From: Arthrobacter sp. U41
GTDB lineage: Bacteria; Actinomycetota; Actinomycetes; Actinomycetales; Micrococcaceae
DNA length: 64,000 bases
NCBI RefSeq assembly: GCF_001750145.1
Contig: NZ_CP015732.1
Span: forward strand, 2,604,001-2,668,000
Reading direction: 5' to 3'
Shown: positions 62,594-64,000 of the stretch, one piece after another
Layout: each line of letters opens with the position of its first letter
Position numbering within the stretch: position 1 is the stretch's first letter
Notes under the pieces: model-generated
The model's database searches: none
Told to the model about the DNA's origin: nothing
Seen by the model: the letters and a program-made list of their open reading frames with translations, nothing else
Position numbers and translations under genes: made by a program

Positions 62594-64000
62594 ATGGAGA
62601 CAATCGCCAGCCTGGTGGACGCCACGAGCGCCGCCTTCGCCGCGAACCGCGAGGCCCAGCTGGGGCTGGCCCGGGAGTTGAGGGAACGGCTCGCCGCGGC
62701 AGCCCTGGGCGGGCCGGAGAAGTCCCGGGAACGCCATGTGGCCCGCGGCAAGCTCCTGCCCCGCGAACGCATCGACCAGCTGCTGGATCAGGGCAGCCCG
62801 TTCCTGGAGATCGCGCCGCTCGCTGCGAACGGGATGTACAACGACGACTCACCGGGCGCCGGTGTCATTGCCGGGATCGGACTGGTCCACGGCCGCCAGG
62901 TCCTGGTCATCTCCAACGACGCCACGGTCAAGGGCGGCACCTATTACCCGATGACGGTGAAGAAGCACCTCCGGGCCCAGGAGATCGCCCTGGAGAACCG
63001 GCTGCCCTGCATCTACCTGGTGGACTCCGGCGGGGCGTTCCTGCCCAAGCAGGACGAGGTCTTCCCGGACAAGGAGCACTTCGGCCGGATCTTCTTCAAC
63101 CAGGCCAAGATGTCCGCGGCCCGGATCCCGCAGATCGCCTCCGTGATGGGCTCCTGCACCGCCGGCGGCGCCTATGTCCCCGCGATGAGTGACGAGACCG
63201 TGATCGTCCGCAACCAGGGCACGATCTTCCTGGGCGGCCCGCCGCTGGTGAAGGCCGCGATCGGGGAGATCGTCACGGCCGAGGAACTCGGCGGCGGCGA
63301 TGTGCACGCGAAGATCTCCGGCGTCACCGACCACCTGGCCGAGAACGATGAGCATGCCCTCCAGATCGTCCGCGACATCGTCTCCACGCTGCCGCGCCCG
63401 GCGGCCCCCGCCTGGGAGATCGACACCGTCGTCGAACCCCTGGCGGACCCGGCGGAGCTGTACGGCGCCGTCCCCACCGACGTCAACGCCCAGTACGACG
63501 TCCGCGGGGTCATCGCCCGGCTGGTGGACGGCAGCCGCTTCCACGAATTCAAGAAGAACTACGGCACCACCCTGGTCACCGGCTTCGCGAAACTGCACGG
63601 CCACCCGGTCGGAATCGTCGCGAACAACGGGGTGCTCTTCAGCGAATCCTCGCTCAAGGGGGCCCACTTCATCGAGCTCTGCGACCAGCGCGGCATCCCG
63701 CTGATTTTCCTGCAGAACCTCTCCGGCTTTATGGTCGGCAAGGACTACGAGCAGGGCGGCATCGCCAAAAACGGCGCCAAAATGGTCACCGCCGTCGCGA
63801 CCGCCCGCGTGCCCAAACTGACCGTGGTGATCGGCGGGTCCTTCGGCGCCGGCAACTACTCCATGTGCGGGCGGGCCTACTCGCCGCGTTTCCTCTGGAT
63901 GTGGCCGGCGTCCCGGATCTCGGTGATGGGCGGCAACCAGGCCTCCGGCGTGCTCGCCACCGTCAAACGCGACCAGTACGAGGCCCGCGGCGAGGAATGG
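62594..64000 (+). CDS. accD1: Acyl-CoA (methylcrotonyl-CoA-type) carboxylase beta subunit (3' truncated)
   Basis: The first 469 codons of a carboxyltransferase subunit; the window ends inside the gene, which should be about 530 residues. Biotin-carboxyltransferase features include [45 protein letters not shown] and [16 protein letters not shown] (first half), and [25 protein letters not shown] and [20 protein letters not shown] (second half). The [15 protein letters not shown] stretch is typical of methylcrotonyl-CoA carboxylase beta, placing it in leucine degradation, consistent with bkd next door. Its biotin-carrier partner should follow outside the window. GGAAGC precedes the ATG. Confidence 0.9.
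   Translation, partial: METIASLVDATSAAFAANREAQLGLARELRERLAAAALGGPEKSRERHVARGKLLPRERIDQLLDQGSPFLEIAPLAANGMYNDDSPGAGVIAGIGLVHGRQVLVISNDATVKGGTYYPMTVKKHLRAQEIALENRLPCIYLVDSGGAFLPKQDEVFPDKEHFGRIFFNQAKMSAARIPQIASVMGSCTAGGAYVPAMSDETVIVRNQGTIFLGGPPLVKAAIGEIVTAEELGGGDVHAKISGVTDHLAENDEHALQIVRDIVSTLPRPAAPAWEIDTVVEPLADPAELYGAVPTDVNAQYDVRGVIARLVDGSRFHEFKKNYGTTLVTGFAKLHGHPVGIVANNGVLFSESSLKGAHFIELCDQRGIPLIFLQNLSGFMVGKDYEQGGIAKNGAKMVTAVATARVPKLTVVIGGSFGAGNYSMCGRAYSPRFLWMWPASRISVMGGNQASGVLATVKRDQYEARGEEW

Overview
The window is chromosomal DNA from a high-GC Gram-positive bacterium, most likely an Arthrobacter-type actinobacterium (Micrococcaceae). The evidence is strong G/C third-position bias, frequent GTG starts, two SAM-IV riboswitches (an actinomycete class), an rpsB-tsf-pyrH-frr-cdsA block preceded by an M23 peptidase gene, and a dusB-dgt-dnaG block. 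Nearly all of it is ordinary core and metabolic chromosome. I see no prophage, insertion sequence, CRISPR array or defence island. Both ends cut genes: gatB on the left and an acyl-CoA carboxylase beta subunit on the right.

Layout. 1-13.4 kb: gatB end, a small secreted protein, a LysR regulator divergent from threonine catabolism (tdh-kbl), an FAD amine oxidoreductase coupled to hutI, then a methionine region in which metY and metX each have their own SAM-IV riboswitch. 13.5-18.6 kb: an MHS-type MFS transporter and a LysR regulator divergent from valine catabolism genes mmsB-mmsA. 18.7-29 kb: small envelope and hydrolase genes, glycyl-tRNA synthetase, and a minus-strand lipid-type cluster (hydrolase, DUF1295 protein, acyltransferase, short-chain fatty acid transporter). 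29-37 kb: an FAD-linked oxidase, a YibE/F membrane protein, dusB-dgt-dnaG, and two identical tRNA-Asn genes, each with its own terminator. 37-45 kb: a Bcr/CflA exporter, a holin-family membrane protein, a CDP-alcohol phosphatidyltransferase with a DMT transporter, a glycosyltransferase, a CAT-anticodon tRNA and an acyl-CoA dehydrogenase. 45-51 kb: the rpsB-tsf-pyrH-frr-cdsA-DivIVA translation and envelope block. 51-57 kb: a LytS/LytTR-type two-component system flanked by two paralogous carboxylate symporter modules. 57-64 kb: an Lrp regulator, a branched-chain 2-oxoacid dehydrogenase operon (E1a, E1b, E2), a TetR regulator and a methylcrotonyl-CoA-carboxylase-type beta subunit.

How the genes work together. 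Amino-acid and short-acid catabolism dominates: threonine, histidine, valine, leucine/isoleucine, and acetate- or pyruvate-type uptake. The best regulatory signals are (i) a GTTA-N8-TAAC palindrome present twice between the TetR gene and accD and once before a distant acyl-CoA dehydrogenase, suggesting one branched-chain degradation regulon; (ii) CRP/GlxR-like palindromes before both the symporter operon and the bkd operon, suggesting shared carbon-status control; and (iii) the two SAM-IV riboswitches. A second theme is long, sequence-diverse palindromes at gene 3' ends, mostly between convergent genes. One of them occurs twice as a dispersed repeat about 9 kb apart.
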